A program made the translations under genes and the position numbers. This document shows positions 16,529 to 24,971 of a stretch of 45,704 nucleotides of DNA, piece after piece. This DNA is from an uncultured Eubacteriales bacterium (GTDB lineage Bacteria; Bacillota; Clostridia; Oscillospirales; Oscillospiraceae). Below the pieces are notes generated by a model, which was given only the letters and a program-made list of their open reading frames with translations, was not told the origin of the DNA and ran no database searches. Position 1 is the first letter of the stretch. Every line of letters starts with the position of its first letter. Location of the stretch: positions 1 through 45,704 of the forward strand of contig URGL01000011.1 of assembly GCA_900547405.1 (NCBI GenBank). The letters run 5' to 3'.

Positions 16529-18162
16529 CCTTTTCTTACGCTTCCTCCAAGGGGAAGCACTCTCTGGAGCATATCAACCTGTCCGTTGCCCAGGGAGAAT
16601 TTCTGGTGCTCTGTGGTGCCTCCGGCAGCGGCAAGAGTACCCTTCTGCGGCACCTGAAAACCGTGCTGACGCCCAGCGGGAAGAGCGGGGGACAGGTGCT
16701 CTTTCACGGCATTCCTCTCAAAGAGGTGCCGGACCGGGACCAGGCGGGGAAAATCGGCTTTGTTATGCAGAACCCCGATGATCAGATCGTCACCGACAAG
16801 GTCTGGCACGAGTTGGCCTTCGGCTTGGAGAGCCTGGGCTGCGACCAGAAGACCATGCGCAGCCGGGTGGCGGAAATGGCCTGCTATTTCGGCATTCAGG
16901 ACTGGTTCCACCGGGATGTGGCGACCCTCTCCGGAGGCCAGAAGCAGCTATTAAACCTGGCCTCCATTATGGCCATGCAGCCAGAGGCCCTGATCCTGGA
17001 TGAGCCCACCAGCCAGCTGGATCCCATCGCCGCTTCGGATTTTTTGAATACCATCCGGAAGATCAATACGGAGCTGGGCACCACCGTCATCATCACCGAA
17101 CACCGCCTGGAGGATATCTTTCCCTATGCGGACCGGGCGGTGGTGATGGAAGGGGGCCGCATCCTGGCGGATGATGTCCCGGTGAAGGTGGGCCAGCTGC
17201 TCTTTGAAGAGAAGAACCCCATGTTCTCCGCCATGCCTACCCCGGTAAGAGTGTTCTATGAGGCCGGCGCCGCCGGGGAGAGCCCCCTGACAGTCCGCCA
17301 GGGCCGGAGCTGGCTGAGCCGGGAATTCCCGGAGGAGCCCAAAAAGAAGGCCATCCCAGTGGAGGCGCTTCCGGAGGAAGTGGAAAATCCGGCACTAGAG
17401 CTCCGGGAACTCTGGTTCCGCTACGAGAAGGACAGCCCGGATATTCTCCGGGGAGTCAGCCTGGAGGTCCCTGCCGGGAGCCTCTGCGCCATCCTGGGAG
17501 GCAACGGTGCGGGAAAATCCACCACCCTCAAGGCTGTATCTGGCATTTGCAGGCCCTACCGGGGGAAAATCACCCTCTTTGGAAAGCGTGTGGAGAAATA
17601 CAGGACGGGAGAGCTTTTTAACGGCTGCCTGGCGATGCTTCCCCAGGATCCAAAGAGTCTGTTCGTTAAAAAAACCCTCCGGGAGGACCTGGAGGAGATG
17701 ACCAAGGACAAGAAAGCCTTGGAAGACATAGCGGAGCTGTGCCAGGTGTCTGCCCTTCTGGACCGGCATCCCTACGACCTTTCCGGCGGAGAGCAGCAGC
17801 GGGGGGCTCTGGCCAAGGTCCTGCTGACAAACCCCAGGCTCCTGCTGCTGGACGAGCCTACCAAGGGCATTGACAGCTTCTTTAAAGAGACCTTCGCAAA
17901 GATCCTCATGGACCTGAAGGGGAAGGGCATCACGATCCTGATGGTCTCCCACGATGTGGAGTTCTGCGCCCGGTATGCAGACCGGGTAAGCATGTTCTTC
18001 GATGGCCAGATCCTCACCACAGATACCCCCCGGCGATTCTTCGGCGGCAACAGCTTCTATACCACCGCCGCCCGCCGGATGAGCCGCCATCTGTTTGACT
18101 ACGCCGTGACGGCAGAGGATGTGGTGGCCCTCTACAAAGAAAACAAGGAGGACCGGACATGA
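16501..18162 (+). CDS. ecfA: ECF transporter ATPase, EcfA and EcfA' fused
   Basis: 553-aa double ATPase with a GTG start at 16501 and AAAGGAGG at 16486-16493. NBD1 has Walker A GASGSGKST (39-47), the ECF Q-loop MQNPDDQIV, signature LSGGQKQ and Walker B LILDEPTSQLD. NBD2 has Walker A GGNGAGKST (333-341), signature LSGGEQQ and Walker B LLLLDEPTKGID. The two are normally separate EcfA1 and EcfA2 proteins; here one chain supplies both sites. A linker of about 70 residues joins them (about 230-300). ATGA overlap couples it to the S-component gene. Confidence 0.93.
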   Translation: MAHFEIRDLTFSYASSKGKHSLEHINLSVAQGEFLVLCGASGSGKSTLLRHLKTVLTPSGKSGGQVLFHGIPLKEVPDRDQAGKIGFVMQNPDDQIVTDKVWHELAFGLESLGCDQKTMRSRVAEMACYFGIQDWFHRDVATLSGGQKQLLNLASIMAMQPEALILDEPTSQLDPIAASDFLNTIRKINTELGTTVIITEHRLEDIFPYADRAVVMEGGRILADDVPVKVGQLLFEEKNPMFSAMPTPVRVFYEAGAAGESPLTVRQGRSWLSREFPEEPKKKAIPVEALPEEVENPALELRELWFRYEKDSPDILRGVSLEVPAGSLCAILGGNGAGKSTTLKAVSGICRPYRGKITLFGKRVEKYRTGELFNGCLAMLPQDPKSLFVKKTLREDLEEMTKDKKALEDIAELCQVSALLDRHPYDLSGGEQQRGALAKVLLTNPRLLLLDEPTKGIDSFFKETFAKILMDLKGKGITILMVSHDVEFCARYADRVSMFFDGQILTTDTPRRFFGGNSFYTTAARRMSRHLFDYAVTAEDVVALYKENKEDRT

Positions 18163-18860
18163 AAAGATCCCGGATCGCAATGCTCATGGATTTCTTGCTG
18201 GTGATCCCGGCAACGCTGATCTTCGGACTTCGGCTTACGGGCCGAGCCTACTACCTGACCAGTACCCTGATCATCATCGAGCTGCTGGTGCCCTTTTTTC
18301 TGGCGTTTGAGAGTCGGAAGCCCCAGGCCAGAGAGCTGGTGGTGCTGGCGGTGCTGTCCGCTTTGGCAGTGGCAGCCCGGGTGGTGATCCCGATTCCCAG
18401 CTTCAAGGCTATTTTTGCCATTATCATGCTGTCGGGCATGGCTTTCGGGCCGGAGGCGGGATTTCTGGTGGGGGCTGTCTCTGCTTTTGCCAGCAACTTC
18501 TTCTACGGGCAGGGAGCTTATACCCCTTGGCAAATGTTTGCCTATGGGGCCGGCGGCATGCTGGCAGGGTTTCTTTTCGCCAAGGGCCGGCTGCCAAAAA
18601 ACCGTTGGGTCATGGCTGCCTTCGGCTTTCTCACCTGTGTGTGTTTTGTAGGGCCGCTGCTGGATACCTGCACCATCTTTCTGACCCTGCCCAGGCTTAC
18701 CGCCAAGACAGTGTGGCCCATCTTTCTCTCCGGCCTCCCGGTGAACGTCAGTCAGGGCGTATGCACCGCCCTGACTATGGTCCTCTTTGGCAACCCCTTG
18801 CTGGAAAAGCTGGACCGGGTGAAGGTCCTGTACGGCATGGAGGAAGACGATGGGCTTTGA
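18159..18860 (+). CDS. ECF transporter S component, CbrT-like, predicted for cobalamin
   Basis: 233-aa membrane protein with six hydrophobic segments. The characteristic S-component core is present: GMAFGPEAGFLVGAVSAFAS followed by NFFYGQGAYTPWQMFAYGAGG (read in parts) at about residues 88-130. It binds the vitamin and docks on EcfT. The cobalamin riboswitch on this operon and its likeness to Lactobacillus CbrT argue for B12; the substrate is not visible in the protein itself. AAGGAGGACC precedes the start, and its end overlaps the second ecfT by 11 bases. Confidence 0.85.
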   Translation: MKRSRIAMLMDFLLVIPATLIFGLRLTGRAYYLTSTLIIIELLVPFFLAFESRKPQARELVVLAVLSALAVAARVVIPIPSFKAIFAIIMLSGMAFGPEAGFLVGAVSAFASNFFYGQGAYTPWQMFAYGAGGMLAGFLFAKGRLPKNRWVMAAFGFLTCVCFVGPLLDTCTIFLTLPRLTAKTVWPIFLSGLPVNVSQGVCTALTMVLFGNPLLEKLDRVKVLYGMEEDDGL

Positions 18861-19731
18861 GAGCTGCCACCCGGCAGTGAATTTTCTGTTCTTCGTCGCG
18901 GTCCTGGCAGCAGGTGCGGGATTCACCCATCCCGTGTTTCTGGGGCTGGGCTATGGCTGCGCCTTCGCCTACAGTGTCAAGCGCCGGGGCCGCCGGGGGG
19001 CGGCCTTCAACCTCTGTCTCATTCCGGCGGGGCTCCTGTTCGCTTTGTACTACAGCACCTATCATCATTTCGGCGTGACGGTGCTGGGAAAGAACTTCCT
19101 GGGAAACGATCTGACAGTGGAGAGCTTTGTCTTTGGCCTTGTCATCTGGGTACGGGCTGCCACCACAGCCATGTGGCTGGAGGCCATGTTTCAGGTGATC
19201 TCCGCGGACAAGGTGGTCTATCTGTTTGGCAGGGTGAGCCCCAGGCTCTCCCTGGCCCTCACCGTCCTGCTCCGCTTCATCCCTCGGATCTCCTTGGAGG
19301 CCAGACGCATTGGCCTGGCCCAGAAGGGCATTGGCCGGGGGACAGGCCAGGGAAATGTGATTCGGCGGTGCCTGAACTGCCTGCGGATCTTCTCCATGCT
19401 GATCACCTGGATGATCTCCGCTCTGGCGTTGGAGTCTGATTCCATGCGCTCTCGGGGAAGCCTTCTTCGGGGGAGAACGGCCTTCTCGATTTACCGCTTT
19501 GACAACCGGGACCGGGCCTTTGTCGTGACATTGTGCGCGCTGATGACCCTCACCGCCATGGCGGAGATCCTGGGAGCGGGAACCATGTGGTATGATCCCC
19601 GAATCCTCTGGAAGCCTCTGACGGGACTCAGTGCCGTCACCGCCCTGGGCTATGCAGCCCTGTGTCTGCTGCCTATGACGATGGAGCTGTGGACTGAGTG
19701 GCAGTTTCAAAAAGCCAGAAGGGCCGCCTGA
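18850..19731 (+). CDS. ecfT: ECF transporter T component, copy 2 (EcfT)
   Basis: 293-aa paralogue of the first EcfT. Both open with HPAVNFLFF and share the Arg motifs (GIGRGTG near residue 158, SMRSRG near 199), but otherwise the sequences have drifted. It starts inside the S-component gene after GGAGGA. Two T components in a module with one fused ATPase and one S-component suggest either a heteromeric scaffold or two alternate complexes. The stop codon sits within the stem of the terminator at 19721-19747. Confidence 0.9.
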   Translation: MGFESCHPAVNFLFFVAVLAAGAGFTHPVFLGLGYGCAFAYSVKRRGRRGAAFNLCLIPAGLLFALYYSTYHHFGVTVLGKNFLGNDLTVESFVFGLVIWVRAATTAMWLEAMFQVISADKVVYLFGRVSPRLSLALTVLLRFIPRISLEARRIGLAQKGIGRGTGQGNVIRRCLNCLRIFSMLITWMISALALESDSMRSRGSLLRGRTAFSIYRFDNRDRAFVVTLCALMTLTAMAEILGAGTMWYDPRILWKPLTGLSAVTALGYAALCLLPMTMELWTEWQFQKARRAA

Positions 19732-19747
19732 AACGTTCAGGCGGCCC
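19721..19747 (+). terminator. Hairpin ending the cobalamin operon
   Basis: Perfect 12-bp stem (19721-19732 with 19736-19747) with a 3-nt loop, overlapping the ecfT stop codon. Only a weak T-containing tail follows, so it may also stabilise the 3' end. Confidence 0.65.
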
Positions 19748-19865
19748 GATATTTCCGGCATCGCCCCCTCGAACCGATCATTTCCCTCTCTTATCACGCT
19801 TTCATTGTCCCAAAAACGGACTTATTCATCACAAAAAATACGAAAAATAAAAATGCAAAGAAACA

Positions 19866-19894
19866 TTGACTTCTGCCTCCTCACACAGTATAAT
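19866..19894 (+). promoter_or_regulatory. Promoter of blaI-blaR1
   Basis: TTGACT (19866-19871), 17 bp, TATAAT (19889-19894). The BlaI-type operator begins two bases downstream. Confidence 0.85.
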
Positions 19895-19896
19895 TA

Positions 19897-19916
19897 TTCT
19901 TACATTCGTAAGATTT
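19897..19916. promoter_or_regulatory. BlaI/MecI operator 1 (autoregulatory)
   Basis: TCTTAC-4-GTAAGA palindrome followed by TTT, very close to the Bacillus BlaI box TTACATATGTAAGATTT. It overlaps the transcription start, so BlaI would repress its own operon until BlaR1 signalling releases it. Confidence 0.85.
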
Positions 19917-19928
19917 AGGAGCAACAGT

Positions 19929-20306
19929 ATGAACAAGTTACCCCAGATTTCAGATGCCGAGTTTGAAGTGATGGATATTATTTGGAAATATGCCCCCATC
20001 AGCACCAATGAAATCACAGATCGATTGGCTAAGACAAAAAATTGGAGTCCGAAAACGATCTACACAATGCTATCTCGCCTGGAAAAGAAGGGCGTGATCG
20101 TACACGAAAAGGAAAGCCGTGTTTTTGTCTATACTCCCTGCGTAAAGAAAGACGATTATCTGGCTGCTGAAAGCCGCACTCTGGCAACCCGGTTTTTTGA
20201 CGGAGCCATGAAACAAATGGTTGTAAGTTTTCTGGATCAGAAGGATTTGACCCCGGAAGACTTGGATGAATTACAGAGTATTCTTGACAAACGGCGCCGA
20301 CAGTGA
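19929..20306 (+). CDS. blaI: BlaI/MecI-family repressor
   Basis: 125-aa winged-helix repressor. Residues 1-75 form the DNA-binding domain (QISDAEFEVMDIIW; helix-turn-helix with NWSPKTIYTMLSRLEKKG, the strongly conserved recognition segment). The rest is the dimerisation helix region. In known systems it holds resistance genes off and is cleaved or inactivated when BlaR1 senses beta-lactam. The start at 19929 has TAGGAG upstream; an in-frame start at 19866 lies in the promoter and is rejected. It sits four bases upstream of blaR1, and two matching operators lie in this island. Confidence 0.93.
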   Translation: MNKLPQISDAEFEVMDIIWKYAPISTNEITDRLAKTKNWSPKTIYTMLSRLEKKGVIVHEKESRVFVYTPCVKKDDYLAAESRTLATRFFDGAMKQMVVSFLDQKDLTPEDLDELQSILDKRRRQ

Positions 20307-20310
20307 GGCG

Positions 20311-22077
20311 ATGATAATGTTCTTAGAACAATTCTTGATAGGAAACCTATGGAATGCTTGCCTCATTTGCGTGATGCTTGGTCTGAAATGGCTGCTTCGC
20401 AATCGGCTGTCCCTGCGTTTTCAATATCGCAGCTGGTTTGTTCTGGCTTGTTCGCTTTTCTTGTCTTTCCTCCCAAATGGGATTTGGTCTGCATTTCAAC
20501 CCGCAAAATCTGTTGGACAGCGGGCATTTGCCATTTCGAACACCTCCATCAATACCGCTGTAGTTGCTACAGAGGCAGGATGGCTTCAGGATACAACAGA
20601 GCTGATTGCCCGTCCCGAAAACAGCCGCCTTATTTTTATTGCTTCGTTTCTTTGGCTGGCTGGCGTTTTGGCATTCATCGCCGTGTATTTGGTTGGAATC
20701 TGGAGGCTCCACATGATAAAGCATCTTTCAGTGGAACCATCCTATGCGTGCCGTAAGCGGTTTGACGAGTGCCAGCTCAGACTGGGACTGAAACGGCATA
20801 TCAAGCTGTTGCAGTCCAGATTTATTACCACCCCAATCAGCTTCGGATGGAAAAAGTCATTCGTGGTTCTTCCAAAAGATGGCGTGGATGGATTGCCGAA
20901 ATCCGAGTTGGATCATATATTGCTCCATGAACTGACACACATCAAGCACGGAGACACAATGACCAATTATCTGCTTTGCGTTATACAGATCCTCTTTTGG
21001 TGCAACCCGCTTGTATGGCTCGCCCTTCGGCAAATTCGTAGGGATCGGGAAGCCTACTGCGATTGGGATGTTATGAATGAGATGACCTGCGAAAAAGAGC
21101 GAATTGCCTATGGTCAAACAATCTTGCGCTTTGCTGCCGTCTCCAATCCCCCTCTACCTACAGCGGCCGGTTTCTGTCAGGGCAAAAATCAGCTGAAATA
21201 TCGTCTCCAATGGGTGGTTGGCTTTCAACGGGAGACAAAATGGAAGCGCCTGTTGGGCCGCTGCCTCGCGGGATTCCTGGCTTTGGCAGCAATCGGACAA
21301 ATTCCTGTGTTGGCCTATTGTACCGAATACACTGAAACCCATTACAGTCCCTCTGGTACATTAGCCGTAGTTGAATCCGACTGGGAAAGATTTTTTGGCA
21401 ATTCCGATGGCTGCGCTGTTGTTTATGATTTTAGCACAGACCAATATACGGTATCCAACGAATCAGAGGTAACCCGCCGTGTACCGCCGTGCTCAACTTA
21501 TAAGATTTACAGTGCCCTCAACGCATTGGAGCAAGGAATCATCACTCCCGAAGCAAATACCATTACCTGGGATGGGGCGGCGTATCCTTTTGAGTCATGG
21601 AACCGAGATCAAACCCTGCGCTCCGCTATGCAGACTTCCGTAAACTGGTATTTTAATGCCCTTGATCAATCAGCAGGATCAGCGCAAACAGAGGACTTCT
21701 TTTCAAAAATCGGCTACGGTGACTGCAACTTTGGCAACGATTCTGACGGGTTTTGGAATGGCTCCGGTGTGAAAATCTCCGCTTTGGAGCAAGTAGAACT
21801 GCTGGTAAAACTGTACCGCAACGATTTCGGTTTCAGAGATGGAAGTATTGCCGCTGTCCGGGATGCTATATTGCTGGACGAGGACGGGCTGTACGGAAAA
21901 ACCGGCACCGGGCGGCTGAATGATACCAACATTGCAGGTTGGTTTATAGGGTTCGTAGAAACACATCAGGGTACCTATTTCGTTGCAGTTTATCTGCACA
22001 GCCAGAATGGTTCCGATGGCGCATTGGCTTACGAAACAGCATCGAATATTCTTAAGGATATGAACATTATAGAGTAA
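20311..22077 (+). CDS. blaR1: BlaR1/MecR1-type beta-lactam sensor with M56 peptidase
   Basis: 588-aa membrane receptor. The N-terminal part has membrane helices and the M56 zinc peptidase site HELTH at residues 206-210. A further helix near 330-350 leads to an outside penicillin-binding sensor domain with class-D-like motifs: active Ser in STYK (395-398), SVN (443-445), KTG (530-532). Acylation of Ser395 by a beta-lactam would activate the peptidase and relieve BlaI repression (known mechanism). All catalytic residues look intact. The start at 20311 follows the blaI stop; ATG 20317 is an alternative. Confidence 0.92.
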   Translation: MIMFLEQFLIGNLWNACLICVMLGLKWLLRNRLSLRFQYRSWFVLACSLFLSFLPNGIWSAFQPAKSVGQRAFAISNTSINTAVVATEAGWLQDTTELIARPENSRLIFIASFLWLAGVLAFIAVYLVGIWRLHMIKHLSVEPSYACRKRFDECQLRLGLKRHIKLLQSRFITTPISFGWKKSFVVLPKDGVDGLPKSELDHILLHELTHIKHGDTMTNYLLCVIQILFWCNPLVWLALRQIRRDREAYCDWDVMNEMTCEKERIAYGQTILRFAAVSNPPLPTAAGFCQGKNQLKYRLQWVVGFQRETKWKRLLGRCLAGFLALAAIGQIPVLAYCTEYTETHYSPSGTLAVVESDWERFFGNSDGCAVVYDFSTDQYTVSNESEVTRRVPPCSTYKIYSALNALEQGIITPEANTITWDGAAYPFESWNRDQTLRSAMQTSVNWYFNALDQSAGSAQTEDFFSKIGYGDCNFGNDSDGFWNGSGVKISALEQVELLVKLYRNDFGFRDGSIAAVRDAILLDEDGLYGKTGTGRLNDTNIAGWFIGFVETHQGTYFVAVYLHSQNGSDGALAYETASNILKDMNIIE

Positions 22078-22099
22078 GGCTGCTTTTGCGGCCTTACTT
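22075..22099 (+). terminator. Terminator after blaR1
   Basis: TAAGGCTGC (22075-22083) pairs with GCGGCCTTA (22088-22096) around TTTT, with one G-T pair. A short T run leads into the next -10 box at 22100. Confidence 0.6.
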
Positions 22100-22105
22100 T
22101 ATAAT
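22100..22105 (+). promoter_or_regulatory. Probable -10 box of the BlaI-regulated lipoprotein operon
   Basis: TATAAT directly upstream of operator 2. No good -35 box is visible at 17 bp, so this promoter assignment is tentative. Confidence 0.4.
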
Positions 22106-22110
22106 CAAAA

Positions 22111-22127
22111 TTCTTACAAATGTAAGG
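22111..22127. promoter_or_regulatory. BlaI/MecI operator 2
   Basis: TTCTTACAAATGTAAGG shares TTCTTACA..GTAAG with operator 1. It overlaps the expected transcription start and reaches the Shine-Dalgarno box of the gene at 22139, placing that gene under BlaI. Confidence 0.82.
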
Positions 22128-22138
22128 GGTGAAATTAC

Positions 22139-23191
22139 ATGAAAAAACGTATTCGAGCCGTGCTTTGTATGATTTGCATGGTCATCGGAATGAATTTGCT
22201 GCTTGCGGGATGCTTCTATTATGCAGTGAACTGCAAGAAAACTTTACGGGATACATCTGTTTCCCCTGATGAGAGATATGAATTGACCCTTATAGAGATT
22301 GGGGAACCAGCGTGGCCCTTTGGGTCCGCATCCGGGCGGCTAATCCTGAATGAAGGTGCTATAAACATTTCACAAACAGATTTTGAGTTGCGCAATGATG
22401 GCTGTAGCATCAGCAGCAACGACTGGGCGGTCACTTGGAACGAGAATTATGTGGAAGTGATCTTATCCGGGGAGGAACAGTTTGACGAGCGAATCTTACT
22501 GTATTTTGACGGCACGATGCAGTGTCAGACTTTGGACAATGAAACCGAGCCGACTGTATCGCAGGCGGAAATAGATCCTCTGGATATTCAGGTCGTGGAG
22601 AACCGGGAAAATGAACTGGTTTTCACCTTCTCCATCGATGACTATATCAGAAGCTATAACAGCTACTATGAAAGAGGCTACTGCCGAAGCTACTTAACAC
22701 CGGCATCACAATGGCAGTGTTATACCTACGATTCTGCAATCCATTCAGATCACGAAACAAAGAAATACTACTTTACAGAGGACGAGCGTGTATATTCACT
22801 GCCTACGATTACGGTATATGTGCCGACAAATGGGGACTACATACAAGAAATCACCGTCAATTTTGACGAGCACAGCTATTCAGAATCAGGGTTTGCGCAT
22901 TATAAGGAAATGTGTTATTACACAATGAAAGTATTCTTTCCCAATTTGCCAAATGAGAGCATTCTTGACCTGTGCTCAGAGATTATTACGATGGGTAATC
23001 AGAATGTGTTTTCCAGTGACGAATGGTACGACAAGGATGCTGTCCCCTTTGTGCTATTCCATAAGGATGGAATAGGCGTGTATCCCTACTTTGCTATCGG
23101 TGATTGGGAACATTTTTGTATCATCCCTGTTACAGAAGAAATCATTGCTGAGTTTGAAAAAAAAGGAGCCCAAATTCATGAAATACCTTAA
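22139..23191 (+). CDS. Unknown lipoprotein under BlaI control
   Basis: 350-aa exported protein with lipobox LLAGC and lipidated Cys at residue 25. No catalytic motif is recognised. The first half (about 35-130) looks like a strand-rich domain (YELTLIEIGEP, VTWNENYVEVILSG). The second half (150-350) is rich in aromatic residues and ends GDWEHFCIIPVTEE. It is not a beta-lactamase: no S-x-x-K, SDN or KTG set is present. AAGGGGTG precedes the ATG. It overlaps the next gene by 14 bases. It and its neighbour replace the beta-lactamase normally found beside blaI-blaR1. Confidence 0.8.
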   Translation: MKKRIRAVLCMICMVIGMNLLLAGCFYYAVNCKKTLRDTSVSPDERYELTLIEIGEPAWPFGSASGRLILNEGAINISQTDFELRNDGCSISSNDWAVTWNENYVEVILSGEEQFDERILLYFDGTMQCQTLDNETEPTVSQAEIDPLDIQVVENRENELVFTFSIDDYIRSYNSYYERGYCRSYLTPASQWQCYTYDSAIHSDHETKKYYFTEDERVYSLPTITVYVPTNGDYIQEITVNFDEHSYSESGFAHYKEMCYYTMKVFFPNLPNESILDLCSEIITMGNQNVFSSDEWYDKDAVPFVLFHKDGIGVYPYFAIGDWEHFCIIPVTEEIIAEFEKKGAQIHEIP

Positions 23192-24446
23192 AATTATAAT
23201 TTTTGTAATTCTTCTCTTTATCGCGGTAATTAGACTTACTGCTTGTGGGGGTAAAAGAAAAAATCCTATGCCAAGTTTTCAACCGAAAGAAACGATAACC
23301 ACCTCCGAAATAGAAACAGTATCGACAACCGAAAATGAAAGCCATGATGATGATCTGCCAGATGATCCAATGTTTGACCGTATGGAAGATCGGTGTAAAG
23401 AAATCGTATCCTTATACCATGCACTATATGAGTCTGCCGAGAAAACAGCGCCAGACAGTCTATGGGATGATTTCTACTTGTCCCAAAGCAGTATCGATTC
23501 CATAGAGAACCTGCTTTATGATGCAGGATATGATGTAATGGATACAAACGAACCTTACCCGGAATATTTGACCACATCCGAAAGGTTCTATGTATTTTGG
23601 GATGCCGTACAGCAGAACAAAGATACCGAACAAGAGGTTATCACCATTTTGAAATCGGGGGGCTTATCATATAGACTATTCACATATGACGAATCCGGCG
23701 CTTTTGTTTACAGTATGACGTATTACCCGGATGAGATAAAAGAGCCGTATTATGAATGTCACGAAATCAAGGATTGGGCACTCACAGAGAGAGGCAATTT
23801 CTATTACAGGATCTATCCTGCAAATGATAAACACTATCCAGATTTTTGCCTGATTCGACTTGTTGCTCCGAATACGGAACTATTTGATCTTGCTTTTCGC
23901 TATATCTATCCTGCTGGCTACATTGCCACCAATATTTTCCTCATTGATTGGCAGGAAGGAAATTGGAAAAATCTCAGCTTTAACGATCAGTTTGAATATC
24001 TATACTATGCACATCATGGAAGGCAGTTCCTTGCCGATCATTATACCGTTCTCGAAGACAGAAGCAGCTATGCCATACCGGCCAGCGAATTTGAAGGAAT
24101 CGTCTTACCGTACTATAACATTGACATAGAAACCTTCCGATCACTTGCACAATATCATGCTGAAGGTGACTACTACCCTTGGAGGCCATTGAACACAAAC
24201 GATTTTGTTAAAATATGGTATTACAATATCGAGCCAGAAGTTACGGCTTATGTCATGAATCCGGACGGAACAATGACGCTGACCGTCCAAATGCTTTCCA
24301 CAGATCTAAAAATGGATTGCCTGTTTGCGCATGAAGTGACTGTCAGGCCACTGGAAAATGGGAATTTCCAATATGTAGGGAACCGCATAACTTATCAGAC
24401 GGAATACGGGTTGCCGTATTCTGTTCCCAGACTGATGTGGGATTAA
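23178..24446 (+). CDS. Unknown lipoprotein, second gene of the BlaI-regulated pair
   Basis: 422-aa protein with N-terminal hydrophobic segment and lipobox RLTAC (Cys near residue 24), then a Ser/Thr/Glu-rich linker to about residue 55. The body is Tyr/Phe/Asp-rich and not recognised. A segment near residues 170-260 carries many aromatic residues (SMTYYPDEIKEPYYECHE). The start at 23178 is preceded by AAAAGGAG; the longer in-frame start at 23091 lies within the upstream gene and lacks the signal-peptide form. It is low in GC like its neighbours, consistent with an imported block. Confidence 0.8.
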   Translation: MKYLKIIIFVILLFIAVIRLTACGGKRKNPMPSFQPKETITTSEIETVSTTENESHDDDLPDDPMFDRMEDRCKEIVSLYHALYESAEKTAPDSLWDDFYLSQSSIDSIENLLYDAGYDVMDTNEPYPEYLTTSERFYVFWDAVQQNKDTEQEVITILKSGGLSYRLFTYDESGAFVYSMTYYPDEIKEPYYECHEIKDWALTERGNFYYRIYPANDKHYPDFCLIRLVAPNTELFDLAFRYIYPAGYIATNIFLIDWQEGNWKNLSFNDQFEYLYYAHHGRQFLADHYTVLEDRSSYAIPASEFEGIVLPYYNIDIETFRSLAQYHAEGDYYPWRPLNTNDFVKIWYYNIEPEVTAYVMNPDGTMTLTVQMLSTDLKMDCLFAHEVTVRPLENGNFQYVGNRITYQTEYGLPYSVPRLMWD

Positions 24447-24562
24447 CAAACCGGCTTTGGGAGCGGTCCGATTGGACGGTCTGGAACCTCACATGATTCA
24501 AAACCGTAAAATTATCGGTTGGTAAAAATCAAACTTTTCCGATTTGGAAATGCTAAAAAAAC

Positions 24563-24602
24563 AGAAAAAAATAAACCCACCGAACAAATCTTGTCCGGTG
24601 GA
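24563..24602 (-). terminator. Terminator of the tRNA pair (minus strand)
   Basis: An 11-bp stem (24577-24587 with 24591-24601, one G-T pair) with a 3-nt loop is followed on the minus strand by GTTTATTTTTTT. It closes the tRNA transcript. Between 24447 and 24562, nothing else is recognisable. Confidence 0.85.
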
Positions 24603-24604
24603 TT

Positions 24605-24680
<76 letters not shown>

Positions 24681-24719
24681 ATGTGTATATTATGTAAAAG
24701 GAATGAAACCCTTAACTTG

Positions 24720-24796
24720 TGGTGGGCCTTCAGGGACTCGAACCCGGGACTATCCGGTTATGAGCCGGAGGCTCTGACCAACTGAGCTAAAGGCCC
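24720..24796 (-). tRNA. tRNA with CAT anticodon (elongator Met or Ile2)
   Basis: 77 nt with encoded CCA. The acceptor stem is GGGCCTT/AAGGCCC, the anticodon loop CTCATAA, and the T arm GGTTCGAGTCC. It is not an initiator, because the acceptor stem is fully paired at position 1. Methionine elongator and lysidine-modified isoleucine tRNAs cannot be separated by eye. Confidence 0.92.
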
Positions 24797-24830
24797 GTTC
24801 AATCAAGTGACGCTCGTCACTACAGGCGGT

Positions 24831-24859
24831 ATTATAGCACGGGAGAGAACTGTTGTCAA
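24831..24859 (-). promoter_or_regulatory. Promoter of the tRNA pair (minus strand)
   Basis: On the minus strand, TTGACA, 17 bp, TATAAT: a perfect consensus, as expected for stable RNA. A small AGTGAC/GTCACT hairpin lies in the leader at 24806-24821. Confidence 0.9.
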
Positions 24860-24911
24860 GAAAAACTTTCGCAAAATCCGGGGAAAATTTAGCCCACGGC
24901 CCATTGAGCGC

Positions 24912-24940
24912 TTGCCTTTTTTACCTGGGGCTGATATAAT
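24912..24940 (+). promoter_or_regulatory. Promoter of the VanZ-like gene
   Basis: TTGCCT (24912-24917), 17 bp, TATAAT (24935-24940), facing away from the tRNAs. Confidence 0.75.
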
Positions 24941-24971
24941 GGGCGGGTCTGTTTTTAGAAAGGAGGGCGGC

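Noticed and set aside
22139..24446. Beta-lactamase beside blaR1
   Set aside because: Neither protein contains the S-x-x-K, S-D-N or K-T-G motifs or the metallo-beta-lactamase HxHxD motif.
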